Counted from the stretch's first letter, positions 36,260-43,314 are shown. The stretch: DNA of 64,000 nucleotides from Ruegeria pomeroyi (GCF_021405525.1 NZ_JAGQAG010000004.1:248001-312000); one strand, 5' to 3'. Notes: generated by a model not told the origin, from the sequence alone. A program made the numbers and translations.

Positions 36260-37024
36260 TCAGCTGGGCACAGAGGCAGACGCGGGGTCTGCGCCGACAT
36301 CTCTTAGGCTCTTACCGGCCAGCCGGCCTACCTTCTCCATCTCATGGCGCAGAGCGGCCTCTGCGCGTTCGGCCAGTGCGTCGCGATGGGCTCCCAGAAT
36401 CTCATCCTCGCGCCGTGTCGCAGGCAACATCGCCCCGATCAAGGCGCCCAGACCCAGCGCGATCGCACCGACTGCCAGCGGATTTTGCGCATAGAAGCTG
36501 CGCGAACGGGCGGCGGCCTCGGCGGCATGGGCCTCGATCTTCTCTTGCGCGCTTAGGGCCGCCTGACGCGCCGCGATCACACGCTTGCGCGCGCCTTCCG
36601 GCAAGGCGTCCAGCCCGGCATTCAGGGTCTCGCGCATCTTGCTGGCGCGGTAGGTCTCGGTGCTCATTCCGGTCATCTCCTTCTTGATGGTTGCGTCCGC
36701 CGCGGCCACACGCGCGTCGAAACCGACAAAGGCCGCGTCCGGGGAGACAGCGGTGCGGGCCGGTGGCGAAACCGGACTTTGTCGCCGACCCAGCTCGGCG
36801 GCCATCAACGCCACGCCAACTCCGGTCAAAACCAGGCCAGCGGGATTGCGGCGGGCAAATTTCACCACCTGATTTGTCATCTCGCCGCCATAGCTTTGTA
36901 CTGTCGCAGACAGGTATTGCGACACGGCGCCGGGGGCGAGGCTGTTCGACAGGCACGACAGCGAGTTCGCAAACCGGCGTCGGTCGGCGTTCAGTTGGTC
37001 TTCGATCCGATCAGGAGCGGACAT
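36260..37024 (-). CDS. DUF3618-like membrane-associated protein
   Basis: 254 residues: an N-terminal helix (DRIEDQLNADRRRFANSLSCLSNSL) like the DUF3618 repeat, a hydrophobic NPAGLVLTGVGVALMAAELG, a long Ala/Glu-rich coiled-coil-like region, then NPLAVGAIALGLGALIGAMLP. Two membrane hairpins with helical linkers suggest an envelope-bound structural protein. It overlaps the holin-X-like gene start-to-stop by 14 bp. Confidence 0.75.
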   Translation of the reverse strand: MSAPDRIEDQLNADRRRFANSLSCLSNSLAPGAVSQYLSATVQSYGGEMTNQVVKFARRNPAGLVLTGVGVALMAAELGRRQSPVSPPARTAVSPDAAFVGFDARVAAADATIKKEMTGMSTETYRASKMRETLNAGLDALPEGARKRVIAARQAALSAQEKIEAHAAEAAARSRSFYAQNPLAVGAIALGLGALIGAMLPATRREDEILGAHRDALAERAEAALRHEMEKVGRLAGKSLRDVGADPASASVPS

Positions 37025-37412
37025 GGGCTGCCTCCTTCATACTTTCGACATCACGTTTAAGATTGCGCATCGAGCGGGTCGGAAAGAGCGCCTTGCCGGT
37101 CACACGCGATTTCCCTGCGATCACAAGACAGGCCGCAATCGACAACATCGCCAGACCAACGACCAGCGCGGCGAGACCAGCCGAAAAACCGGCCGCCGCG
37201 ATCCAGGCAACCAGCGCGGCCGCCAGTACATGGGTCGCGGTCAGCGCGAACACAGCGGCCACAGCAAACATGGTCAGCCCAACGCCCGCGCGATTGGCAT
37301 TCTCTTTCAACTCTGCCTTTACCAGCGCGACCTCGCTGCGAAGCAATGCGCCGAAACTCTGAAGTGTTTCGACGAAAAGATCGGGAACCTGGCGCAAATC
37401 ACGATGTTGCAT
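37011..37412 (-). CDS. Holin-X (phage_holin_3_6-like) membrane protein
   Basis: 133 residues. VETLQSFGALLRSEVALVKAELKENANRAGVGLTMFAVAAVFALTATHVLAAALVAWI is the charged helix plus two transmembrane helices of the putative holin-X family, which despite the name is chromosomal and common near DUF3618 and ElaB-type genes. It overlaps the genes on both sides. Confidence 0.85.
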   Translation of the reverse strand: MQHRDLRQVPDLFVETLQSFGALLRSEVALVKAELKENANRAGVGLTMFAVAAVFALTATHVLAAALVAWIAAAGFSAGLAALVVGLAMLSIAACLVIAGKSRVTGKALFPTRSMRNLKRDVESMKEAAHVRS

Positions 37413-37851
37413 ACGGTGTCTCCGAATTCATCTGTTTCAGAACGCCGCCCTTGGACTGGTTCGGGCTGTCCTCAGGGGTTGTTGCCTTGAAAAAGCGGGT
37501 GGCCGTAAAACCGGCAAGCGCGGCCGCGCCCAGAAACATCACCGGGTTTCTGCGGGCAAACCCGCTCACTTCGTTGATCGTGTCCTGGAAATCCAGGCTC
37601 CGCACGGAGTAGGCGATCTCTTCCAGGCGGCTCGCCACCATCTGCGCGGCTTGCGCCTGGATGCTATCGGGCAGAAACTGCCCGGCGGCGGCATGTGCCG
37701 CGTTTGCCGTCGCCTCGACCTCGCGCGCGGCGTGATCCTGTGCAGCCTCAGCGGTTTTCGACACTACGCCTGTGATCGCTTCCTTTGCTTGTTGGCCCAG
37801 GTCGGCGGCATGACGGCGCGCCTGCGTTTCCAGATCGGTATCTTGGGTCAT
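37399..37851 (-). CDS. Hypothetical ElaB-like helical membrane protein
   Basis: 150 residues: a long Ala-rich helix (about residues 1-90), then FARRNPVMFLGAAALAGFTATRFF, a C-terminal membrane anchor preceded by Arg-Arg-Asn-Pro, the same pattern as ElaB/YqjD and as the DUF883 protein at 38311. First gene of the operon through 35226; an EcfG-type promoter lies 38 bp upstream. Confidence 0.75.
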   Translation of the reverse strand: MTQDTDLETQARRHAADLGQQAKEAITGVVSKTAEAAQDHAAREVEATANAAHAAAGQFLPDSIQAQAAQMVASRLEEIAYSVRSLDFQDTINEVSGFARRNPVMFLGAAALAGFTATRFFKATTPEDSPNQSKGGVLKQMNSETPYATS

Positions 37852-37888
37852 TTCGACTGCCTTTCTGCTATCCGGCTATTGGTTTCAA

Positions 37889-37914
37889 AACGCGCGGGAG
37901 GCCGGCTTGGTTCC
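37889..37914 (-). promoter_or_regulatory. EcfG-type promoter for the 37851-35226 operon
   Basis: Minus strand GGAAC (37914-37910), 17 nt, CGTT (37892-37889). Confidence 0.86.
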
Positions 37915-37929
37915 TTGCGACAAAAGAAA

Positions 37930-37952
37930 ATGGCCCAGAAAATCCGGGCCAT
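37930..37952 (-). terminator. Terminator after the PLDc_N gene
   Basis: ATGGCCC and GGGCCAT arms with a 9-nt loop; on the minus strand it is followed by TTTCTTTTG. Confidence 0.7.
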
Positions 37953-37975
37953 GATCCGCGTTCTGGGAAATGTCG

Positions 37976-38161
37976 TTAAATACGCGCCGCCGACGATCGC
38001 GGTCCCGCCACCAACCAGGCGATAAAACCCAGAACGGGCAAAATCAAGATTGCCAGAACCCAGACAATTTTACCTGCTGTCGAGGAGTTGGACCCCAAGA
38101 CCTGGATGATTGCATAAATGTCAGCAACCAGCACAAGAAGACCGATAAGACCATATTCCAT
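37976..38161 (-). CDS. PLDc_N-domain small membrane protein
   Basis: 61 residues: two membrane helices (MEYGLIGLLVLVADIYAIIQVLG and KIVWVLAILILPVLGFIAWLVAG) with the PLDc_N pattern ILPVxGxIxWxxxG. It has the same fold as the N-terminal membrane part of cardiolipin synthases but stands alone. A clean EcfG promoter and a terminator make it a one-gene unit. Confidence 0.9.
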   Translation of the reverse strand: MEYGLIGLLVLVADIYAIIQVLGSNSSTAGKIVWVLAILILPVLGFIAWLVAGPRSSAARI

Positions 38162-38191
38162 TTCATTCTCCTATTTTATCCTTGAGTTTAT

Positions 38192-38216
38192 AACGGCACA
38201 GATCAAATTTTGTTCC
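38192..38216 (-). promoter_or_regulatory. EcfG-type promoter for the PLDc_N gene
   Basis: Minus strand GGAAC (38216-38212), 16 nt, CGTT (38195-38192). Confidence 0.87.
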
Positions 38217-38310
38217 CAAAAAGGCGAATTTTTATCTGAGCGCTTCAACACTTTGAAACGCGATGAGCCGCGCCAATGGCGCAGCTCTTTTCCCTTGTAT
38301 CAAGCGCCGA

Positions 38311-38592
38311 TCAATAACGCTTGCGCAATGCCAGGCCCAGAAGAACGCCGATGCCCACAGCGCCCGCCACGGTCAACGCGGGATTCTTCGCGACAAAAGC
38401 CTGCCCATCCTTGGAAATGCGCTGGACCTGCTCCGATCCGTATTTCAGACCCGCGTCCAGCTGTTCGTTCAGTTGCTGGAAAGACTGTGCGGCCGTGGCC
38501 TTGACGCGCTCTGCGATCTCTTCGGCGCTTGCGCCCTCCGACATTGCTGTCTTCCCGTTGGCCAGTTGTTCAGATTGTTTTGCAACGGTCAT
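38311..38592 (-). CDS. DUF883 (ElaB/YqjD-like) membrane-anchored protein
   Basis: 93 residues: a soluble helix (SAEEIAERVKATAAQSFQQLNEQLDAGLKYGSEQV) and the C-terminal anchor VAKNPALTVAGAVGIGVLLGLALRKRY. E. coli ElaB and YqjD are stationary-phase inner-membrane proteins that bind ribosomes. It lies 47 bp after the second DUF1328 gene and is probably read from its promoter. Confidence 0.85.
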   Translation of the reverse strand: MTVAKQSEQLANGKTAMSEGASAEEIAERVKATAAQSFQQLNEQLDAGLKYGSEQVQRISKDGQAFVAKNPALTVAGAVGIGVLLGLALRKRY

Positions 38593-38639
38593 TTGAAACT
38601 CCTTTTATTGCAGTAATTTACCTGTTCACTTGCTGTGGC

Positions 38640-38801
38640 TCAGCCTCTGAGGAGGCGAACCGCGAGCGAGATCACAAACAGCACCAGGAAAATCACGAAC
38701 AGGATTTGCGCGATCCCGGCGGATGCGCCGGCGATTCCGCTGAACCCAAGCAATGCCGCGATCAGCGCGACGACCAGAAACGTAAGTGCCCAACCTAGCA
38801 T
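38640..38801 (-). CDS. DUF1328 family small membrane protein, second copy
   Basis: 53 residues, read by hand: [20 protein letters not shown], then [20 protein letters not shown] and a [13 protein letters not shown] end. It is a clear paralogue of the protein at 23036, with the same two-helix layout. Its ATG follows GGAGAAGAG. The EcfG-like promoter 50 bp upstream fits the same regulation as copy one. Confidence 0.88.
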   Translation of the reverse strand: MLGWALTFLVVALIAALLGFSGIAGASAGIAQILFVIFLVLFVISLAVRLLRG

Positions 38802-38849
38802 TCTCTTCTCCATCAGTTATGCGCCGCGATTGGCGCTGTCTGAATCATT

Positions 38850-38874
38850 AACTCGTGGCCGGGAAACTTGTTCC
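38850..38874 (-). promoter_or_regulatory. EcfG-like promoter for DUF1328 copy 2
   Basis: Minus strand GGAAC (38874-38870), 17 nt, GTT (38852-38850); A precedes GTT, so it is a weaker match. Confidence 0.65.
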
Positions 38875-38953
38875 CTGTCAGTTATGAAATTCGAGGCGCA
38901 AAATCAAAAAAAGCGCAGCTAACCAGCTGCGCTTTCTCCCGAAATGACAGATC

Positions 38954-39202
38954 TTAACTGCCTTCGCGGGCTGCTTCTTCGGGGCTCTGAATGTTGATGG
39001 TCGGCACGGTCACGGTAACCTCTTTGGTTCCGGTTTCGATTTCTCCGACCTCGGCGTCGAATTCAGGAAGCTGACCGCCTTCGACCGTTACATCAACATC
39101 AGGAAGACGCGTTTCCTGGGTCTGCTCGATATCGATCATATAGATACCGAAAATCAACAGAACCACGATTACGGCAGCGGCAATAAACACAGCGGGTTTC
39201 AT
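38954..39202 (-). CDS. Small single-helix membrane protein, unrecognised
   Basis: 82 residues: an N-terminal membrane helix (VFIAAAVIVVLLIFGIYMI), then an acidic periplasmic tail rich in Val, Thr and Glu (VDVTVEGGQLPEFDAEVGEIETG). No known family. An EcfG-type promoter lies 34 bp upstream, so it is a likely stress-induced envelope protein. Confidence 0.75.
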   Translation of the reverse strand: MKPAVFIAAAVIVVLLIFGIYMIDIEQTQETRLPDVDVTVEGGQLPEFDAEVGEIETGTKEVTVTVPTINIQSPEEAAREGS

Positions 39203-39235
39203 TGGTGTTTCCTTTCAAATCGTTTCTGAAGATTA

Positions 39236-39261
39236 AACGCCGATAATTCCCATTCGGTTCC
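39236..39261 (-). promoter_or_regulatory. EcfG-type promoter for the 38954 gene
   Basis: Minus strand GGAAC (39261-39257), 17 nt, CGTT (39239-39236). Confidence 0.86.
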
Positions 39262-39307
39262 TCGAAAACCGAAAGCGGTAAAGCTTCAAGTACCTGCAAT
39301 GATCGTC

Positions 39308-39400
39308 ACAAAGAAACGGCCCCCGCGGGGATGGTTGCGGGGGCCGAGTTTTGGACCGGGTTTGGGGATGGGTCCAGACACAGCTACGGGTTGCTGTCTT
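39308..39400 (-). ncRNA. Candidate EcfG-dependent small RNA with two C-rich hairpin loops
   Basis: An EcfG-type promoter at 39431-39407 has no gene downstream: the next coding start is 200 bp away and has its own EcfG promoter. The transcript would start near 39400. It would form hairpin 1 (TGGACC and GGTCCA arms, 39376-39352) with loop CATCCCCAAACCC, then hairpin 2 (10-bp stem CGGCCCCCGC, 39346-39317) with loop AACCATCCCC, followed by TTTCTTTGT. Hairpin 2 plus the T-run is a good intrinsic terminator. Both loops carry CATCCCC, which could pair with GGGGAUG-like or Shine-Dalgarno-like sites. Caulobacter has an EcfG-type-controlled sRNA (GsrN) with a C-rich loop; homology to it is not claimed. 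Confidence 0.6.
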
Positions 39401-39406
39401 GAAACA

Positions 39407-39431
39407 AACGCGCACTCTCTAAAAAGGTTCC
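39407..39431 (-). promoter_or_regulatory. EcfG-type promoter of the candidate small RNA
   Basis: Minus strand GGAAC (39431-39427), 16 nt, CGTT (39410-39407). Confidence 0.83.
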
Positions 39432-39490
39432 CACTCAACTAAACTTTTTCTGCTCAGGACGTACCGCAAGAGCGGCGGCTATCTGGCGCG

Positions 39491-40216
39491 TCAAATCAGT
39501 GGGCGACGATGCACCTCGCTCTCTTCGCCAGCGATCCGTTCAAGCGCCTTTGGATCATGCACTGTCAGGGTTCCGTTTTGCCAACTCAAAACGCCATCCC
39601 TGCGCAAGACGGCCAGTTGCTTGTTCGTATGCACCAGCGACAGGCCAAGACCATCGGCCAGATCCTGCTGCCTGAAGGGCAAGGGCGCGGTGTTCTTGAC
39701 AGCCTGGCCCGTCGCCTTGGCGCGATTAAAGAACCGAGCCATCGCCCAGGCGATTTTCTCATAGGCGGGCCGCTGGCCCACCGTCGCCAATGCATCGCCC
39801 AGAAAGTGCTCTTCGACCGCCGCAAGATGTGCGATCGCAAAGGAACGTTCGGGATGCGCGCTGAACAATTCCCATATTGCGGCCCGGTTAAAGACGCACA
39901 GGGTCATCTCGGTGACCGCCTCGACCGAATGCCCCATTTCGCCCATGACGCCAGCCTGCAACCCCAGAAAGTCGCCGGGCATGACAAACCCGACAACCTG
40001 CCGGCTGCCGTTTCTCAGCATCTTGTATTTCAGGCCCATACCCGATAGGGCCGTGAACAACTGGGGGGATCTCTCACCTTGAGACAGCAAATGAGTACCT
40101 GGCTCTGCCTGCATCTCGCCGGTTTTGAATTTTTGCATATAGTCGAGTTCTTCGCGACCAAATTCCAGAAACAGCGGCAGACCGCGTAGCGGACATTTCT
40201 CACATTTGATTGTCAT
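39491..40216 (-). CDS. Crp/Fnr-family transcriptional regulator
   Basis: 241 residues: an N-terminal cyclic-nucleotide-binding-like domain (LLSQGERSPQLFTALSGMGLKYK, VGFVMPGDFLGLQAGVMGEMGHSVEAVTEMTLCVF) and a C-terminal winged helix (RQQDLADGLGLSLVHTNKQLAVLRRDGVL). Cys5 and Cys8 (KCEKCPLRG) and the Cys in TLCVF match three of the four Fe-S ligands of FNR, but the third N-terminal Cys is absent, so a normal 4Fe-4S oxygen sensor is doubtful. No EcfG motif precedes it. The target genes are unknown. Confidence 0.9.
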   Translation of the reverse strand: MTIKCEKCPLRGLPLFLEFGREELDYMQKFKTGEMQAEPGTHLLSQGERSPQLFTALSGMGLKYKMLRNGSRQVVGFVMPGDFLGLQAGVMGEMGHSVEAVTEMTLCVFNRAAIWELFSAHPERSFAIAHLAAVEEHFLGDALATVGQRPAYEKIAWAMARFFNRAKATGQAVKNTAPLPFRQQDLADGLGLSLVHTNKQLAVLRRDGVLSWQNGTLTVHDPKALERIAGEESEVHRRPLI

Positions 40217-40350
40217 TCGTACCTCCCTCGCAACGGTGCCAGCCTAAAGAGCGGCGATGGGTCGTGCTGCGGTCCACACATTCGGCTTTGTTGAAACGTG
40301 CAAATGGGGCCGCGTGACAACGCGACCCCGAAGACGCAGGCAAATGGCGA

Positions 40351-40893
40351 TCAGTTCCAGAAGCCTTCATCGACGTTTTCCAGCTGTTCCAGCTGTTCTT
40401 CGCTCATGCGGGTGACATAGGCATAAGTCTTGTCGTCAACGGCGACCAGTTTGACGTCGCTCACAGGGATCATGACATGCTTGTCGCCGATATCCAGGAA
40501 GCCGCCGATTTCCGCGACGATGCCCTTGAATTCGCCGTTCTTGCTCAGAACGATGTCTTCGATCTCGCCGATCTCTTTTAGCTTTTCGCTCATGTCGGCA
40601 TAGGACCAGCTCATCCCCCAGCTTTCGTCATTGACCTCTTTCAGGCTGTAGATCGCACCACCGGTGATATCGCGGGTGCGGATCAGGTCGGGGTTCTCGT
40701 CCAGCTTGGTGGTCATCGCGGTCGAGGTGTCGGCATTCATGATGGCCGGGCTGTGGGTGCTGCTCTCGGCCTGCGCCGCAGCGGCTGCCTCGGATGTGGC
40801 CGCGCCTTCGGTGGTCATCCCGGTGTCGCTGCCCGCATAAGCGGTGGTAGCAGTCAGAGCGGCAATTGCGGCGGTGGTTGTAAGGAACTTCAT
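40351..40893 (-). CDS. Exported PRC-barrel domain protein
   Basis: 180 residues with a signal peptide (MKFLTTTAAIAALTATTAYA), an Ala/Thr/Ser-rich linker, then a PRC barrel: DLIRTRDITGGAIYSLKE, GEIEDIVLSKNGEFKGIVAEIGGFLDIGDKHVMIPVSDVKL. Such periplasmic PRC proteins are common EcfG-regulated genes in Alphaproteobacteria. An EcfG-type promoter lies about 40 bp upstream. Confidence 0.9.
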   Translation of the reverse strand: MKFLTTTAAIAALTATTAYAGSDTGMTTEGAATSEAAAAAQAESSTHSPAIMNADTSTAMTTKLDENPDLIRTRDITGGAIYSLKEVNDESWGMSWSYADMSEKLKEIGEIEDIVLSKNGEFKGIVAEIGGFLDIGDKHVMIPVSDVKLVAVDDKTYAYVTRMSEEQLEQLENVDEGFWN

Positions 40894-40929
40894 GATCTAC
40901 CTCTTGGTGTTGAGTGATTGTATCCAGAC

Positions 40930-40955
40930 AACGATCGAGTACCGTGGCCGGTTCC
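40930..40955 (-). promoter_or_regulatory. EcfG-type promoter for the PRC-barrel gene
   Basis: Minus strand GGAAC (40955-40951), 17 nt, CGTT (40933-40930). Confidence 0.87.
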
Positions 40956-41003
40956 CTCGGTCCAAAAATTTTCTTTCACAACATACTGATTTGAAATAAA
41001 AAA

Positions 41004-41023
41004 GCCGCCCCTTACAGGGCGGC
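41004..41023 (-). terminator. Terminator after ecfG
   Basis: GCCGCCC, 6-nt loop, GGGCGGC; on the minus strand followed by TTTTTTATTTC. It lies 33 bp after the ecfG stop. Confidence 0.88.
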
Positions 41024-41056
41024 GTCTGTTAGAATGTTAGTAGCCAACAACAGGCA

Positions 41057-41605
41057 TCAAGCGGCGGGCTGTCTTCCGACGATACCGGCGGTCACGCTGT
41101 CTGTCAGCTCCAATGCTTCGTCCTCGTCTAGATGCAGCAACTCGGCTAGTGTCGCCCTGGCCCGTCCCACACGGCTCTTGATGGTTCCGACCGCGACCGC
41201 ACAAGTCTCTGCGGCTTCCTCATAAGAAAAGCCTTCAACCCCGACCAACACCAAAGCTTCGCGTTGTGTATCGGGTAGCTTGCCAAACGCCTGCATGAAA
41301 TCACGCAGGTTGAGGCGGCCGTCATGGTCTGGCTTCGATGCCAGCGCCAAGGACAAAGACCCATCCACGTCCTCCACTTCGCGCTGTCGCTTGCGACGCA
41401 GCGAATAGAAGGTGTTGCGCAGGATGGTGAACAGCCAGGCGCGCATGTTCGAACCGCGTTCAAACGAGTCGATATTGGTCCAGGCCTTGATCAAAGTGTC
41501 CTGAACCAAGTCGTCGGCGGTCGCGGCATTCCTGGTCAAGCTCATAGCAAAGGCCCGCAGCGCGCCCAAATGCTCGGTCAATTCGTCTCTGGGGTCAGCG
41601 GTCAT
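41057..41605 (-). CDS. ecfG: General stress response ECF sigma factor EcfG
   Basis: 182 residues from MTADPRDELTEHLGALRAFA. Sigma-2 (LTRNAATADDLVQDTLIKAW, MRAWLFTILRNTFYSLRRKRQRE) and sigma-4 (LPDTQREALVLVGVEGFSYEEAAETCAVAVGTIKSRVGRAR) regions are complete. The start overlaps the nepR stop by 11 bp, the hallmark arrangement in Alphaproteobacteria. It binds NepR and is freed when phosphorylated PhyR captures NepR. Its likely regulon includes the 15 GGAAC-N16/17-(C)GTT sites found here. The name follows locus architecture. Confidence 0.95.
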   Translation of the reverse strand: MTADPRDELTEHLGALRAFAMSLTRNAATADDLVQDTLIKAWTNIDSFERGSNMRAWLFTILRNTFYSLRRKRQREVEDVDGSLSLALASKPDHDGRLNLRDFMQAFGKLPDTQREALVLVGVEGFSYEEAAETCAVAVGTIKSRVGRARATLAELLHLDEDEALELTDSVTAGIVGRQPAA

Positions 41606-41771
41606 CGGCGCCACCCTCTTTCTTGCTGTCAACAGCACGAAGCTGGGCGAGCAGATCGGCGAACCGATCCGGAAGCGGTTCTTCGGCCAGTTGACCGAAT
41701 GCTTTCTTCAGATTGCGGTCGATCTCCTCCATGATATGAGGCGCCGGTGGTGTGCGCTTGGAATCCGACAT
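41595..41771 (-). CDS. nepR: Anti-sigma factor NepR
   Basis: 58 residues, read by hand: MSDSKRTPPAPHIMEEIDRN then LKKAFGQLAEEPLPDRFADL and LAQLRA. The core LKKAFxxLxxEPLPDRFxxLLxxL is the NepR family signature that forms the two helices holding EcfG or PhyR. First gene of the nepR-ecfG operon, controlled by an EcfG promoter that overlaps that of phyR. Confidence 0.95.
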   Translation of the reverse strand: MSDSKRTPPAPHIMEEIDRNLKKAFGQLAEEPLPDRFADLLAQLRAVDSKKEGGADDR

Positions 41772-41798
41772 TTTTTGCCTCTATGCTCATTTATTCTC

Positions 41799-41831
41799 GG
41801 AACCATAACGCGCCTTGCAGCGTTTGGTTCC
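41799..41831. promoter_or_regulatory. Overlapping divergent EcfG promoters for phyR and nepR-ecfG
   Basis: Plus strand: GGAAC (41799-41803), 17 nt, CGTT (41821-41824) for phyR. Minus strand: GGAAC (41831-41827), 16 nt, CGTT (41810-41807) for nepR. The -10 element of each lies inside the spacer of the other, so the two promoters occupy the same 33 bp and cannot be bound at the same time. Confidence 0.9.
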
Positions 41832-41862
41832 TGAAATACTCAAAAAAATCGGAGTTTCGTGA

Positions 41863-42678
41863 ATGAGCAACTCAACTGCAGCAGATGTCAGCACCCTGAT
41901 CGGGGCAAACCTGCCTTATCTGCGTAGATATGCGCGCGCGCTTACCGGTCATCAGGACTCCGGAGACCGGTACGCCGCCGCGACGCTCGAAGCGATCATC
42001 AGTGATCCGACATTGTTCTCGGCAGAGCATGGATCGCCGAAGGTCGCGCTCTTCCGTGCCTTTCACGCCATTTGGAGCACCTCCGGTATGCCTGTCGATA
42101 GCTCGGGTGAAACCGGTCTTGCAGCGCGCGCGCAGGCGCACCTATCGCGGTTGACCGAGAACACGCGCGAGGCGTTGCTTCTCAATACGATAGAGGGGTT
42201 CACTCTCGATGAAGTCGCCCAGGTGATGCAGACGGAACCAAGCGAAGCGCAGGAGCTGGTGCAAACCGCACTTGCGGAAATGAATGCCGCCGTTTCAGGC
42301 AAGGTGATGATCATCGAAGACGAAGCGGTGATCGCGATGGATCTGGAAAACATTGTTGCAGAGATGGGGCATGAGATCACAGGTGTCGCCCGGACCAAAA
42401 AGGGTGCCCTTGAACTGGCTGCCAAGAACGAGGCCGATCTGATCCTGTCGGATATCCAACTGGCCGACAACTCCAGCGGTATCGACGCAGTCAATGACAT
42501 TCTGTGCGAATTCGGTGATCGGCCGGTCATCTTCATCACGGCTTTTCCCGAGAGATTGTTGACAGGCAACGGTCCTGAACCGGCCTTTCTGATCTCGAAA
42601 CCCTATACCGAGGACCAGGTTCGTTCGGCGGTCAGTCAAGCGATGTTTTTCGCTTCGACGGAAACCCTGAAGGCTTGA
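41863..42678 (+). CDS. phyR: PhyR, anti-anti-sigma response regulator
   Basis: 271 residues. The N-terminal sigma-like domain (LPYLRRYARALTGHQDSGDRYAAATLEAI and LTENTREALLLNTIEGFTLDEVAQVMQTEPSEAQELVQTAL) mimics EcfG, and the C-terminal receiver has VMIIEDEAVIAMDLENI, the phosphorylated Asp in LILSDIQLADNSSG and the Lys in ISKPYTE. Phosphorylation opens the sigma-like part to bind NepR. It is divergent from nepR-ecfG. An IS6 remnant begins 17 bp after its stop. Confidence 0.96.
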   Translation: MSNSTAADVSTLIGANLPYLRRYARALTGHQDSGDRYAAATLEAIISDPTLFSAEHGSPKVALFRAFHAIWSTSGMPVDSSGETGLAARAQAHLSRLTENTREALLLNTIEGFTLDEVAQVMQTEPSEAQELVQTALAEMNAAVSGKVMIIEDEAVIAMDLENIVAEMGHEITGVARTKKGALELAAKNEADLILSDIQLADNSSGIDAVNDILCEFGDRPVIFITAFPERLLTGNGPEPAFLISKPYTEDQVRSAVSQAMFFASTETLKA

Positions 42679-42695
42679 GCAGGATTGCTTTCACA

Positions 42696-42995
42696 GGGCT
42701 TTGTCGCAAACTTTGGCTGCGATTGAACGACGTCGTTGTTCTCGTTGTCTTAGACGGCCAGCGCCGCAAACTGGGCAAACGGGCAGAGTCCAGGAGTAAT
42801 CTGCATCTTACGGATCATATTCGCCACCTCGATGCGCTCGAGCGTTGCCGACGCGGAGACGAAGGACTTGAAGCCCAGCATCGGTCGAATGCGCTTCTTG
42901 ATGATGCGGTGATCCTGCTCGACCATGTTGTTGAGATATTTGATCCGGACCATCTCGATCGGGATCGGGCATCCAAAACTCCGCAGCATGCGGTT
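42696..42995 (-). mobile_element. IS6-family element, 3' remnant
   Basis: The end near 42696 reads GGGCTTTGTCGCAAA, the usual IS6 terminal repeat. The minus-strand frame gives the C-terminal part of an IS6 transposase: NRMLRSFGCPIPIEMVRIKY, LNNMVEQDHRIIKKRIRPML, GFKSF, EVANMIRKMQ, with the catalytic Glu in VEQDHR. Only about 300 bp of a normal 800 bp remain, and the other side is fused to the phosphatase fragment. Confidence 0.88.
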
Positions 42996-43259
42996 GGCCA
43001 GCGTGGTGTGGCCGACGACGGTTTCGGTGTTGGCGTGCGCGTGGTGGGCGTTGTCGAAATAGACGCCCTGATCCATCAGATAGCGAAAGCCGCCCGGCCC
43101 GAATTGGTCGTAGTGGCGAAATGGCAGGTCGCCGCGCAGTTGATCCACAGTGATCTGGAGAATGAGGCGCGGCTTGTCCTCGGCGACTGCAGCGTTCGCC
43201 AAGGAAAACGCCAGGAACAAGATGCAACTGGCCATTTGGATAGGCTGTTTTACCAACAT
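42996..43259 (-). pseudogene. Alkaline phosphatase-family protein, N-terminal fragment fused to IS6
   Basis: About 88 codons: a signal peptide (SCILFLAFSLANAAVAE), then KPRLILQITVDQLRGD, FGPGGFRYLMDQGVYFDNAH and ANTETVVGHTTLA, the start of PafA-type alkaline phosphatases including the metal-binding Asp and the nucleophile Thr. The frame then continues into the IS6 transposase, giving a 169-residue hybrid. AAGGAG lies before the ATG. It was the last gene of the DUF1254 operon. Confidence 0.82.
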
Positions 43260-43314
43260 CGAAGGCTCCTTCCTCTCGTCGGTCGGCCCACGCGGTGCGC
43301 GGGCCGTGGCGTTA

